Origin: Phialophora verrucosa
Taxonomy: Eukaryota; Ascomycota; Eurotiomycetes; Chaetothyriales; Herpotrichiellaceae
NCBI GenBank assembly: GCA_002099365.1
Contig: MSED01000003.1
Span: 2,976,001 to 3,040,000 of the forward strand
DNA length: 64,000 bases
Reading direction: 5' to 3'
Shown: positions 45,041-56,550 of the stretch, in pieces
Layout of the letters: every line of letters begins with the position of its first letter
Numbering within the stretch: the stretch's first letter is position 1
The notes under the pieces: model-generated
What the model was told of the DNA's origin: nothing
The model's input: only the letters and a program-made list of their open reading frames with translations
Database searches by the model: none
Position numbers and translations under genes: made by a program

Positions 45041-46926
45041 ATGGGTGAAGCCGATAGCCTCCCTCATATGGGCCCTAAGAAGACCCTCGCCGATCGCGCC
45101 AACAGCTTGCGAAAGGCCTTCTTCACGAAGAAGGGGCTCGTCGGCGACTATGACTATGCATTCCTCTTCCGACCCAACATCCCTTTTCTCTCCAAGAGTC
45201 GCCGAGCGTCACCGTTTTTCGGCCTCAACGACTCGATGCCGCTCATCCTGGCTCTTTTGCTAGGTTTCCAACATGCTCTGGCGATGTTGGCGGGTATCAT
45301 GACACCCCCAATCATCTTGGCTGGCCAGGGCGGTGTCAATCTGCCTGTGGAATGGCAACAATACCTTGTCTCGACATCACGTAAGTTTGGCGAAATCTGC
45401 GTCGCTCTCTTGAGGGCATAGGGCCTGACTGACTGTCGCAGTGATCGTCTGTGGCATTCTGTCCTGTATTCAGATCACGAGATTCCACATCTGGAGGACG
45501 CCATACTACATCGGCACAGGCTTGATCTCGGTGGTGGGCACATCTTTCGCCATCATTCCCGTGGCTACCGGCGCTTTCACGCAAATGTATGCCAACGGTA
45601 AATGCCAGCTTGATGCCGACGGCAACCGCCTGCCATGTCCGGACGCATACGGTGCTCTGATCGGCACGTGCGCCCTCTGCGCCCTGGTGGAAATTGCGCT
45701 CTCTTTCCTGCCGCCGAATGTTCTGCGGAAGATCTTCCCACCCATCGTCACAGGCCCGACCGTCATCCTCATCGGTGTGTCCTTGATTGAGTCAGGCTTC
45801 CAGAACTGGGCCGGCGGTTCTGGTTTGTGCGCCGCGAGGCCGGACAGCGGGCCATTCCAAGTTTGTCCTCAAGTGGGTGCTCCTCATGCACTTCCATGGG
45901 GCAGTGCAGAGTACATTGGACTGGGGTTCTTGGTCTTCGTGACCATCTTGCTCTGCGAACGCTTTGGATCGCCAATCATGAAGTCCACCAGCGTCATTCT
46001 TGGTCTATTGACTGGCTGCATTGTCGCCGCAGCCTGTGGATACTTTGACGATTCGGGCATCACCTCTGCACCAGTTGGCTCCTTCATTTGGGTCAAGACC
46101 TTTAAATTGAGCCTCTACGGCCCGATCGTCCTGCCCATCATGGTGGTCTTCATCATTTGCGCTTGCGAGGCCATTGGTGACATCACCGCCACTTGCGATG
46201 TCTCCCGCCTTGAGGTCGAGGGCCGTCAATTCGAGTCTCGCATCCAAGGAGGCGTTCTGGCCGACGGTCTCAATGGCTGCCTGGCTGCCTTGATGACCAT
46301 TACCCCGATGTCGACCTTTGCCCAGAACAACGGTGTCATTGCCTTGACACGTTGTGCAAATCGCAAGGCCGGATACTTCTGTTGCTGTAAGTCAAACCTT
46401 ACGCCGTCCATTTTCAGCATTTCTGACGATTCTCGCAGTCTTCCTGATTGTTGCCGGCATCTTTGCCAAATTTTCCGCCGCCCTTGTGGCTATTCCTTCG
46501 CCAGTTCTGGGTGGCATGACGACTTTCCTCTTCTGCGCAGTGGCAGTGTCAGGAATGGCAATTGTCAACCGAGTCCCCTTCAACCGCCGAACCCGGTTCA
46601 TTCTGACGGCATCGCTTGCTCTGGGATACGGTGCCACACTCGTCCCTACGTGGTTCAGCTATGTTTTCACATATCAGGGCTCAAATCACGCACTGCGGGG
46701 TTTCTATGACGCCCTCGTCCTGGTCTGCGAGACCGGCTTTGCTATTACGGCGCTCGTGAGCATGATTCTCAACCTGACTTTGCCGGACGAGATCGAAGAC
46801 ATTCCGGCGGCGGAGCCCCAGCAAGATATGCTTGAGAAGCGCGGATCTGACGTGGGAAGTTTAGCTGATGAAGGCGCTGATCCGAAAGGTCAAATGAACG
46901 TTGCGCCGGGCAAGGAGCTCGTGTAA
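45041..46926 (+). CDS. NAT/NCS2 purine permease (UapA/UapC-like)
   Basis: Three exons (45041-45380, 45442-46386, 46439-46926) give 590 residues and about 14 membrane segments. The nucleobase-ascorbate transporter signature QNNGVIALTR (residues about 410-419) matches Q/E/P-N-x-G-x4-T-R/K/G. Also present are GFQHALAML with the QH motif of TM1 and ACEAIGDITATCDVSRL of TM8. In Aspergillus this family takes up uric acid and xanthine (UapA) or purines broadly (UapC). The cytosolic tail is acidic. It probably supplies purine nitrogen. Confidence 0.94.
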
Positions 46927-48917
46927 GGTGTTTGTTGTAGAAAGATACCCAGCCACGTCGTTTTGGATACCATACCCTTTAGAGGAAAAAGCTATTGTAT
47001 CAAAAGTTACACTCCCGAGTCCGGCTGATTCACATCCTTTGGTCTTGTCTGGCGCTCTGAAGTCCTTCGCCTGACATACTGCTACCGTAGAGACCTCAGA
47101 TAAGGGATTTCGCCGCCATGCAGCTCACTGCGAACTGGGGCTTGAAGAGAATCGGGTCGTCACATTCATGAAAGGTCAGACACAATTCTTGGGGAATCGC
47201 TCCCAAAATGTTGGTGTGACGTTTGGACACCATGACACGTGGATGATGAGCAGTCCAGATCTCTCGCGAAAGCATGGCGAGGACGGTCAATGCCCGAATC
47301 AGGCGAGCGGGTGTCCACGCACTCCACTATCACCCGGGACCCATTTTCTGAGAGATGAAGGTTTGCGACGTGCATGTGCTGTGATGAGAGAGAAGAAAGC
47401 CGAAGCATTATTGGGCCGAGACTTATTTTCTGGTATTGCGCAGGCGCTGCTTCTGACCATTGCCTCATTTGTGGTTCATCTCCGGCACAACGAAAAAGCG
47501 GGATTTTCCTCGTCTCCTCCAATGGTGTGTTTTCAGATCTGTGACCATGGCGAGGGAACAATGGCGTCGTCTGCTCACATACTAAGTGCATGACAAATAG
47601 ACGCCCTCTCTTCCAACCGGCAAGACGAGCTCGAGCCACGAATGTAGCGCGCTGTGTCCGCCGGCAGCAAACACGAGTGCCCGACGTTTATCCTCTACTG
47701 CGTGTCCTCTTCCAATTTAGCCTCTTGCCCTCTACATCCAGCATCGACTTTACCCGTCTTGGGCGTTGAACACCATGCGACATCACAGCCTCCGCTAGAG
47801 GAGGCGGCGAGCGGACACACCCGGTCTCATGGAGGCACCTGGAGAAAGAATCCAGTACCCCATGGGGGCTGTCCGAAGATTAGCCTATGGGTCTTCGTGG
47901 CCTGCGAATTTAGCCGGATAGGCGGGAAGCTGCCCGTCAGCCCCAGAGAGTGGAGGAATACTCTTCACCCGATTGCTGGACGCGGGCCGATGGCTATTAT
48001 CCACCTCAAAAAGAGCCTGGATCTCACAGACGTGGAGGGAAATCTGGGGGAAGAGGGAGGAGCTTCTCCCGCTTCTAGGGGGAAGGCGATGATGCCAAAT
48101 CTGTCTGCGATGTGACTTCGTTGGCTCGATTGGACCAAACATGCAGGGGCCGCTGCAAGACGATCCAAGTCCGAAGCTAGACCCCGTCTTTGCAGAGGGT
48201 CATGAGGCGGTCTTTGGAGTCTCATTACCAAAGGCCAAGGCTGAGGATAAATGCTTTCATCACAGCGCAGGCAACAAGCGCTCGCCACAAGGCTCTGGGC
48301 AATCAATCATCTATTGTTCAAGCAGCCACCAAAGCGGCGACTATCACAAGACAAGTGTCAACCCCTGCTCGGCCATCGTTCTAGAGGGATTGTTTGTCAC
48401 GCTGGCGGAATGAAGCTATGCCTCAAGCAGCTTTCCAGGAGCGCCAACTCCGGGAGGCGAACGAATCACAGACCCGTCGGCAACGTTGGCAAAGCACCAA
48501 GCCATGCACCATGAGCACCTTGATTATTCCATTTGACACGAGCCGGCTTTGGTTGCATTCTTTAAACGGTCGAAGGGAAGGTCATTCAGCGATGCTCCCA
48601 TTCAGCATAGGCTTCGGGGATCGCGACTTGTTGTCGATCCACTCTCTGGTTTGTCACCTTTAGCCAACCCAAGCTTTGACCTCCATGCCCTTGGATCGAG
48701 CATGGCAACCGTAATTCAGCCGGGAAGCGAGCCCTTTTCCTGTGTCGGCAGATAGCTTCATTTCGAGGGTTGCGGCCGGAGGCTGGCGTTCAAAGACCAA
48801 CATGCGTTGCAAAATATAAAACCACGGCCTCTCCACCAGGGTCGCATCTGTTCCTCCAGACCAACTCCTGTATCTGGCACGGCACTTAGTACATTGTCAT
48901 ATTGACCTGCCGACATC
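46927..48917. other. 2-kb intergenic region with no supported gene
   Basis: Several frames of 80-157 residues overlap in both strands (47166-47639, 47654-48115), all without recognisable domains or splice support. The last 100 bp lead into the sugar transporter. No RNA gene seen. Confidence 0.4.
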
Positions 48918-50661
48918 ATGGTGAACATCAAGAGAGGGCCCACTCACGCTGACGATGTCGCCATTGCTCAGGCTGAAGCACCTGAACTGGAGAGGGTCGT
49001 CTGGCACAAAGACCCAGGCTTGAGGAAGCTGTATTTCTATGCGGCCATTATCTGTGTCGCCTCAGCGACAACCGGTTATGATGGGTAAATCTCCTGGGAA
49101 CAGTTGGCTCGGGTTCAGGTGGCTGATACTGTGCAGATCCATGTTGAACAACATCCGAATCCTCCCTCAATGGACAGACTATTTCAATGACCCTCAAGGC
49201 TCAAACTTGGGTCTTTTGACCGCGCTTTACAGTATTGGATCCATTGCGAGTTTGCCAGTCGTGTAAGTCCCACGAGACCGAGCATTGTGTGTGTTCATTG
49301 CTAACAGCAGCGGCAGACCCTTTGTCGCAGATCGCTTTGGCCGCAAGATAGCCATCATTGGCGGCTGCATCATCATGATTATTGCCGCGGCCATCCAGGG
49401 TGCTTCCCAGAACCTTGCAATGTTCAAAGGCGGTCGATTCCTGATGGGTTTCGGCAACAGCATGGCTCAGCTGTCCTCTCCTCTGCTGCTGACCGAACTC
49501 GTCCATCCCCAGCACAGAGGTCGTATCACCGCCATCTACAACTGCCTATGGAACTTGGGCGCCATCATCAACACGTGGCTGTCATTCGGAACGAAACACA
49601 TCGGCTCTGAGTGGTCATGGCGAATCCCGACCATCATCCAGGGCGCGCCTTCGCTCATTCAGATCATCTTCATCTGGTGGATCCCCGAATCTCCGCGATG
49701 GCTGATTTCGAGAGATCGAGCCGACGAGGCCCTTGCGGTTCTCGCCAAATACCATGCCAACGGCAACAGCTTGCATCCCACCGTCCAATTCGAGTATGCC
49801 GAGATCAAGGAGACCCTTCGTCTCGAGTTCATTGCGAAGAGGACGTCGAGCTATTTGGACTTCCTCAAGACCAAGGGCAACCGATATCGATTCCTTCTGG
49901 TCGCCTCCTTGGGTCTCTTCTCGCAATGGTCTGGAAACGGTCTGGTATCGTACTACTCTACCGACATCTACAAGTCCATCGGCATCACCAACTCGAACAC
50001 CCAACTTGAGCTCAACGGTGGCATGGTCATCATGTCGCTTATCGTATCGTGCACGTGCGCCTTGCTCTGCGATAGGGTCGGTCGACGACCACTTTTCCTC
50101 GCGGCTACGTTGGGCATGCTTGTCTGCTTCATCATCTGGACCATCTGCTCTGCTGTTTACCAAGATTCTGGCAACAAGGCTGCTGGCCAAGCGGTCATTG
50201 CCTTCATCTGGATTTTCAACTTCTCGTACGCCTTGGCCTGGTCCGGGCTACTGGTCGCCTACACCGTGGAAATCATGCCCTTCAAGATCCGAGCCAAGGG
50301 GTTGATGATTATGAACTTCTGGGTCCAGGTCGCGCTGGTCATCAACCAGTACGTCAATCCGTTGGGCTTCAAGCATCTGCAGCCCAACTGGAAGCTGTAC
50401 ACAATCTACACTGTGAGTCTTGTTCCTTGGTCGAGATGGCGAAATCTTCTACTAACATCCTTATGATAGTGCTGGATCGGCTTCGAACTTGTCTTTGTCT
50501 ACTTCCTGTACGTGGAGACCAAGGGACCTACTCTCGAGGAAATCGCCAAGATCTTCGACGGCGAGAATGCCGAGGTCGGTGTCGTCGACTATGATAAGGC
50601 TGCTATGGTCTCAGGCATGGAGAAGAATGATGCTTCTGTCGAGCACCGCGCTGTTGTGTAG
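48918..50661 (+). CDS. MFS sugar transporter (lactose permease-like)
   Basis: Four exons (48918-49084, 49137-49262, 49317-50412, 50470-50661) give 526 residues with 12 helices. Signatures: TTGYDGSMLNN in TM1, PFVADRFGRKIA, GRFLMGFG, ELVHPQHRGRITA, WIPESPRWLISRDRADEAL, LLCDRVGRRPLF and the terminal VETKGPTLEEIAKIF. The pattern fits the fungal lactose/galactose- or disaccharide-type permeases. Intron ends are all consensus and the phases agree. It ends the run of same-strand transporter genes. Confidence 0.93.
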
Positions 50662-52293
50662 GACGCATGTCGGCCAGGCCAGGCTAGGGTAGTGTTTTAC
50701 TCGGAGAGAAGCCAGATTTAGGACACGCGTGACAGTAACTTAACGGACGATTCTGATTCTAAGCTAAAGGTACCAGGCCATGATGCGAGTGTGATGGACT
50801 GTAGTAGATCTCCCTTAATTATAATGAACAGTATAAAGTCTACTTATGGTCCGTCTCTTCTTAGGTTATCTCCTTAGCCTAGCTAACGGTCTCCCTTTGC
50901 ACCTACCGTAGACGGTTATATATCCTTTTTATTAAACACGAATCGCCTAGCGAGTGTAGTTAGACCTAACTTTATTCTAATAGTTAAAGGATACGAGAAA
51001 TATGCTTCTCTTATCTATAGATATGTTCGTTCTAGGTAATAGGTGGATAGACTAGAAAAAAAGGGATCGAAACAGAGATAAAAAGAAAACGAAGCCGCTT
51101 TCTAGATACGGCTATACCCAGCTGGCCAGGCTGGTCTACTCCATATCTCACTCTCATCTCTCGATGAGAACCGATTTGACTTTTGTCAAGTATCAATTGC
51201 TGTTCCAATGGGGGATTCCGGGCGGGCTCCTGTTCGGGGGTTACTCCTTTTTTTTCTGCTCGGGTCGAGGATCGAACGGCGGGATCGGGATGGGGGGTCG
51301 GGTCGATCGAGGAGGGGAGGTGAGAACCGAAACGCGACATGAACGCCTGCTGGTCCGGTGCCAGTTTGGCCTGATTCAGCCGAGACTCGAACTCTCTCGC
51401 CTACCTGGGGAGCCGCCTTTCACTTTGTTGATTTGGACCGTCGCCGAAGTGATTTGACCTGAACTCGCCCAGATAGGGTTCTTGGTGATTTAGGAACACT
51501 TTTCTGCTTTTTAAATAATATGCCTGCGATTTTTGGCACCGAGGTCCACTCCTCTTTTTCTCTTTGGCTGGACAGTGAAGTGCTCGTCGCGGTGAACCAG
51601 ATGTTTGCAACAGCCTCGCGCGTCTGATTGGGATGCCAAGCCTGCTTCACGTGATGGCTGGGCGCACAGTTTTGATATTGCAGTGTTTGGAAAGCAGCAT
51701 TTTCAAGCGTGGAGGAGTCTGAAGACACGATCAGACTCTACTTTGTTTCCAGGATAACATCAAGAGTCAAGATGCCCCTGAAGCTTCGACGAACTACAGC
51801 GAACTATGCTAGTGCTACCTCATGCATGATGATGTCGAGCTGCACACGGCCCAAGAAGGTATGTATGCCGGGTTTGTGGACGATTCCTTGAATTTCCGAC
51901 GCTCGGGCGAAAGCAAGAATTCTTCATATTGACAATCTCGCTTCTCCAACGGCAGATGCCTGCACAACAACAACAACTGCAACGCTGGGCTGGTCGTGTC
52001 ATGACTGTTGCATCCGTCCTGAATCCACGCGCCCCGATATCCTCAGCACCGTGACCTCTCGCTGAAAGCAATGCAGCTGTGAACTGCCGACTGATGAGTG
52101 AGAGGCGCGTCATACGACCCTATCAGTCCACCTGCAACTTCGACGCAGCCACTGGCATGTGCGCTCTCTGAGTGATTCAGCCCGCCATCCAATTCGTATC
52201 ATTGACTGTACAAACGGAAGATGGACAATATCAACTGAAGCCCCTTATTACCTTCTCTGAGATAGGCTCCCAACATCCTGAGGGACTTCCACC
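50662..52293. other. Intergenic region with an AT-rich segment
   Basis: From about 50745 to 51080 the sequence is AT-rich and dense in TAG/TTA/CTA words, in contrast to its neighbours; it may be a mutated repeat relic. The rest has no called gene. The MDM34 promoter and leader end the interval. Confidence 0.45.
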
Positions 52294-54138
52294 ATGGCCT
52301 TCAACTTCAACTGGTCGCCGTTATCGACCGATGCCGGCTTCCTGCCCCGGGCGCAAGAACTCCTCACCAATGCCCTCAATCGCGCCGACCCCAAGCCTGC
52401 CATCATTGTCGACGACATCATTGTCAATGAGCTCAACCTTGGCGATGTGCCTCCTGAGTTGGAGATCCTGGAGATTGGGGATCTGGCAGAGGATCGGTTC
52501 CGCGGCACATTCAAGATGATGTACAACGGAAATGCATACCTGACGCTGAAGACAAAAGTACAAGCCAATCCGCTGAACACGTATCTACGGACGCGGTCTG
52601 CGTTTGCGACACCACAGCCGCTGGCAGCCGATACTGGGTTGACCATCCCTCTCCAGATAACGTTATCTGAGTTCCGCCTGTCCGGATTTATCATTCTGGT
52701 CTTCTCACGGCAGAAAGGGTTGACGCTGGTCTTTCGAAACGATCCCCTCGAATCACTCCGCGTGTCTTCGACCTTCGACTCGATACCATTCGTCGCGAAT
52801 TTCCTGCAAAAAGAGATTGAAACGCAGTTGAGAGGGCTTCTGATGGACGAGTTACCAGCGATCATCCATCGGCTTTCGCTGCAACTCCTGGTCCCGGAAC
52901 GGAATGCGCGCGAGGAACGCAAGCTCTCAGCGGCACCGATATCAAAGGACGAAGTCGTCATCGATCCGCTAGCCAGCCCTCCGCAGGACCCAGTCGACTC
53001 TACCGGCGCAGTTCTGACTCCTGCAGAGGTTGCATCCTTATCACTGGACTCGTCGATCGAAACTCAGTCATTGTTCTCGCGCAAGAATCTCATTCGCTTG
53101 GCCACGTTGACCGACTCGCACAGGACTTTGTCGCTATTCACGCCTTCGATTCGCGACGCCGTCTTTCGGGCTTGGACCGGGCCGCTGGAACGAGGAGAGA
53201 TGCCGGGTCTTTTGACCCGGACAACAACCCCGGCACTGTCCAGGACTCATTCGTATGCCGGCAGTCTCAGCACCGCCACTGCCTATACGTTCGACAGCGG
53301 CACTACCAGACCGACGTTGCACAGCTATGCCTCTTCAAGTCATGGCTTGAGCATGAACAGCGGCCGGCATGGTCAAGGGCACCGAACAAGGAAAAGAAAG
53401 AAGCGTGTTGTTGACTTACGGCCCCATCCAGAGACAGGAGAACCTGAGATGGTCGTTGAAGATGGTTCCACAGCCGACTCGGCCAGTGTCTCGGAAAGCA
53501 ACTCCACCGCGGCGTCTGTGTTTTCGGCGCCAGCCGCTACGATGTCTACGGATCCAAGTCTAGGTCTCAATCCTATCACACCACCGAGGAGCCCTACGAT
53601 GATTAAGCGAACCACAGCGTATGGGCCCGTTAGCCAGGGTGGGGTGCGCAGTGTCAGTGATGGTGCGCCCGGTCCGAGCATTCCCGTCAACCATGACGAG
53701 CCTCCCATGGATGTCCACCAGACACCGCGTGCTAAAGACCCCGACGCGACTATTCGCCTGCGATCGCGGAGAACCATACCTGCCCATTTCGATGACGACG
53801 AGACGCCACGGGCCTCGATGTATTTGGCAGATCAAAAGGCACCAGGCGCCCCTCCTGGCAACGCTCCAACTGAGAATGAACTTCGAACAGCGGTGGACGA
53901 AAAGGCTGCCCTCCCCTCCCGAGCAGGAGGACCCTCCTCGCGCCCGAGTCTTCCGAATTTCGTGCAATTCGTCACCAATTCCACCAATGCGACCTCGATC
54001 GCCGAGCAAGCATGGATGATGAAGATGGCAAACGAAATGGCCAGGCGATACGAGGAGGAACGTCTGAAAGGAAGTTTCGGCCCTGCATCGCCACGGGACG
54101 AAGATCCGATTCCTCCTCCGCCTGCTTATGCGCGATAG
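52294..54138 (+). CDS. mdm34: Mdm34, ERMES-complex subunit
   Basis: A single exon of 614 residues. The N-terminus MAFNFNWSPL is the family signature. Residues 1 to about 200 form the SMP lipid-binding domain (PAIIVDDIIVNELNLGDVPPELEILEIGDLAEDRF begins its core; LRVSSTFDSIPFVANFLQKEI ends it). After it comes a long low-complexity part with basic KRKKRVVDLRPHPE and Ser/Pro stretches, usual for filamentous fungi. Mdm34 sits in the outer mitochondrial membrane and, with Mmm1, Mdm10 and Mdm12, tethers mitochondria to the ER and moves phospholipids. ACCATGG is a good start context. Confidence 0.95.
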   Translation: MAFNFNWSPLSTDAGFLPRAQELLTNALNRADPKPAIIVDDIIVNELNLGDVPPELEILEIGDLAEDRFRGTFKMMYNGNAYLTLKTKVQANPLNTYLRTRSAFATPQPLAADTGLTIPLQITLSEFRLSGFIILVFSRQKGLTLVFRNDPLESLRVSSTFDSIPFVANFLQKEIETQLRGLLMDELPAIIHRLSLQLLVPERNAREERKLSAAPISKDEVVIDPLASPPQDPVDSTGAVLTPAEVASLSLDSSIETQSLFSRKNLIRLATLTDSHRTLSLFTPSIRDAVFRAWTGPLERGEMPGLLTRTTTPALSRTHSYAGSLSTATAYTFDSGTTRPTLHSYASSSHGLSMNSGRHGQGHRTRKRKKRVVDLRPHPETGEPEMVVEDGSTADSASVSESNSTAASVFSAPAATMSTDPSLGLNPITPPRSPTMIKRTTAYGPVSQGGVRSVSDGAPGPSIPVNHDEPPMDVHQTPRAKDPDATIRLRSRRTIPAHFDDDETPRASMYLADQKAPGAPPGNAPTENELRTAVDEKAALPSRAGGPSSRPSLPNFVQFVTNSTNATSIAEQAWMMKMANEMARRYEEERLKGSFGPASPRDEDPIPPPPAYAR

Positions 54139-55097
54139 CACGCTAACATGACAGCCCCTCTCTGCCCTCATCTCTCGTTCTCTTGTTTGACCAGCTGCTG
54201 TTTTGAGCGGGCGCTGTGGGGACAAAAAGTTTTAGGCGATCGTCATGGTACTTACTACAATAACTAGTCCTTGTACCATCAACGGACGGAGTAATGGGAA
54301 TACGCGTTGTGTAATGGGAGTAAATGGCGTGACGAAGACATGAGGCCATGTATATATAGTAGAGTATATTCACTTGCTCACTTGCTCCCTTGCTCACTTG
54401 CTCCCTTGCTCACTTGCTCCCTTGCTCACTTGCTCCCTTGCTCACTTGCTCACTTGCTCCCTTGCTCACTTGCTCCCTTGCTCACTTGCTCCCTTGCTCA
54501 CTTGCTCACTTGCCATCTATTCGCTCACATTCTAGTAAGGAAGATACTTTTCCCTCTCCGTTGAAGCATAAGAGTCGCCTACATTCAAGCAATGAAGATA
54601 CCGTTCCCTCCCCCTTCGAGCCTGAGAGTTGGGTTGAGACGCGTTGATGCTCATGCTCACGCTCATGCTCATGTCTGTACTCGTGCTTCTGCTTCTTCCT
54701 CTGCTTCCGCTCACGCTATCTATCTACTGTACCGAGTCAGGCTGCCACTCCTCGTTCCTCACTCCATAAATAAGTCCTAATTACTATTTCTTACTTACTG
54801 CAGCACCTACCCACCTACCTCCCCGCCTTGGAACTACATTCTGTAAGTACTCCGTACAGAGTACATATATGGACCAGTACGGCGCGCGCGCGAGCTAGCG
54901 TGTCTAGGGACTTGGTTCATGTGCAAGAAAGAAATTCCATCCGTGGCAACACAAGGCGAGTTATATTATCCGGGATGTAGAGAGTAGCTCCTATGTACGC
55001 GGCGGTGATGGCGATCGGTGATACAAACATGCAACCCTCACTTATTCGATCTTTGGCTAACCTTTTGGGATTCGAGTCTCGAGTCGAGGATCAGGTA
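54139..55097. other. Intergenic region with minisatellite
   Basis: Convergent between MDM34 and the CCDC47 homologue. It holds the tandem array listed separately, a GCTCAT-rich hexamer run (about 54645-54680), a TACTCCGTA motif (54848-54856) and a GCGCGCGCG run (about 54882-54890). Confidence 0.5.
54373..54508 (+). repeat. Octamer minisatellite CTTGCTC(A/C), 17 copies
   Basis: Seventeen full units of 8 bp in a row: ten end in A (CTTGCTCA) and seven in C. They mostly alternate, with A units doubled at 54437/54445 and 54493/54501. The A unit is the same octamer found in the copper-island sites. It lies in a convergent 3' region. Confidence 0.95.
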
Positions 55098-56550
55098 CTA
55101 GCCCCTCCGTGTCATCTTCTTCTCGTTCTTCTTGCGCTGCTTCTCGTTCTCGCGGTCCAGGAACTTGCGCTGTTCCTCGGCGCTCATGCCCTTCATCTTG
55201 CGGTCGCGCTCCTCCTTCTTCATTTTGTCCAATTGCCTGAGACGCTCCTCCTCGGCTTCCCTGTCCGAGATCTTCTTGAGCTTGCTCTTTTCTTGGTCGC
55301 GGGTGGCATTGATCTTGCGAAGCACTTCGGGGCGGAGCTTCGCGTTCGAGACCAGGAAGTCCGGCAGACGGAGGAAGAGCGCGAACAGCGGCAGGGTGTG
55401 CAGATAGTGTTCTTCCGAGGAGGGTAGGTTAAGGGCCAACTGCAGCCGTTTCTTCTGCGCCGTCTCATTCAGGTTGGTGGGCTTGTCGTGCGGCTGGTCC
55501 GTGATGATCAGGTACTGGAAGTGGTCGGGCCCGGCTTGGGTGATGGCGTCGACGAGTTCCTTGGTAAGCAGCCAGTCGCTGATTTCGGCCGATTCGCTCA
55601 TGACAGTGGCCCACTCCGGAAGTCTGGCGTGGTCCTTAGTGAAGGTGATGGAGATGTCGTAGCGTTCGTCGCGCAGGCGGCGCATGGCGAGTTTGTTGAC
55701 CACGGCGAACACGAACGGGTCGTAGCTCGAGTTGCTGACCGACTTCTGCTTGCCTGCTTCCTCGGAGCCGGGGACTGGTGGGGGCACAAATTCCTTCTCC
55801 TTGCCATCGAAGGTGTAGAGGACTGCTTCGACTCTTTCGGGCTTGGGCTTGACGCTCTCGATGAAGAGGCCCGTGAGCTCCTCGGCGATCAGGATCAGAG
55901 GGTTCATCCTCCTCTTCAGGGAGATCTTGATGTCGGCGAACGCCACGTTCTGGCGACCCGTTGCATAGGACTCAAATTCCCAGGCAGACTTCTCCTTGAG
56001 CAGATCCTCGGACACGCCGTCGCCGCTGTTTTTGACCAGGTCTTTGAAAAGGCTGGCGTCCACTGGGGAGGAGCCCGCTTCCGTCGTCTCTTGTGGTGCT
56101 GAGCCGTAGCCGACAAGCGCAAACTCTCTCTCCAGCAGTGGCTCATGGACAGCGATCCATTTCCGCGCCTTGCGTCTGTTTGCTCTCGTACCCCAAAAAT
56201 GCACCAGCAGAGCAAGCAAGATGAAAGGAATGAGGATGCCCTCCATGGTGAAATCGGAGAGCTGTGTTCGTTCCCATACTCGGTACCATTTCGTGTAGGT
56301 CAGTTGCCGGGGTAGATCTCCTGCAAGATTGGCTCCCGTTGGACTTGCTGCCTGCGCATCGGCTGGCGAGGCCGGGATTGAAACCGGCGATGGAGGAGGA
56401 GCTGCGGCGAAATCGGCAAAGTCTGTACGAAAAACGGGTGAGTTTCTTGCTGCGCCGGTTCACAGGGGGGATGCTCTGTTTACCTGCATCTTCTGCAACA
56501 ACCGGCGCCTGCGATGGCGTGCCGCCCACAAGCGATTTGAAGTAGTCCAT
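55098..56550 (-). CDS. CCDC47/DUF1682 family ER membrane protein
   Basis: Two exons (56550-56484 and 56422-55098) give 463 residues. The splice joins MDYFKSLVGGTPSQAP to DFADFAAAPPPSP. One membrane helix (GILIPFILLALLVHFWG) is followed by the family core (AWEFESYATGRQNVAFADI, LITKELVDAI-like segments, HYLHTLPLFALFLRLPD). The C-terminus is a Lys/Glu-rich coiled coil (REAEEERLRQLDKMKKEE). The human homologue CCDC47 is in the PAT complex at the ER translocon and affects calcium balance. Direct function in fungi is less known. Confidence 0.88.

Noticed and set aside
47166..48115. Overlapping frames of up to 157 residues on both strands
   Set aside because: They overlap each other in opposite strands and show no motifs.
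51360..51460. tRNA-like T-arm (AGTTCGAGTCTC on the minus strand)
   Set aside because: The T stem pairs only three of five bases, no A-box or matching acceptor stem lies upstream.
54645..54680. GCTCAT hexamer run as a regulatory array
   Set aside because: Simple degenerate repeat next to the minisatellite; no evidence for function.
55488..56102. 204-residue plus-strand frame opposite the CCDC47 gene
   Set aside because: The minus strand is clearly the conserved CCDC47 family coding strand.
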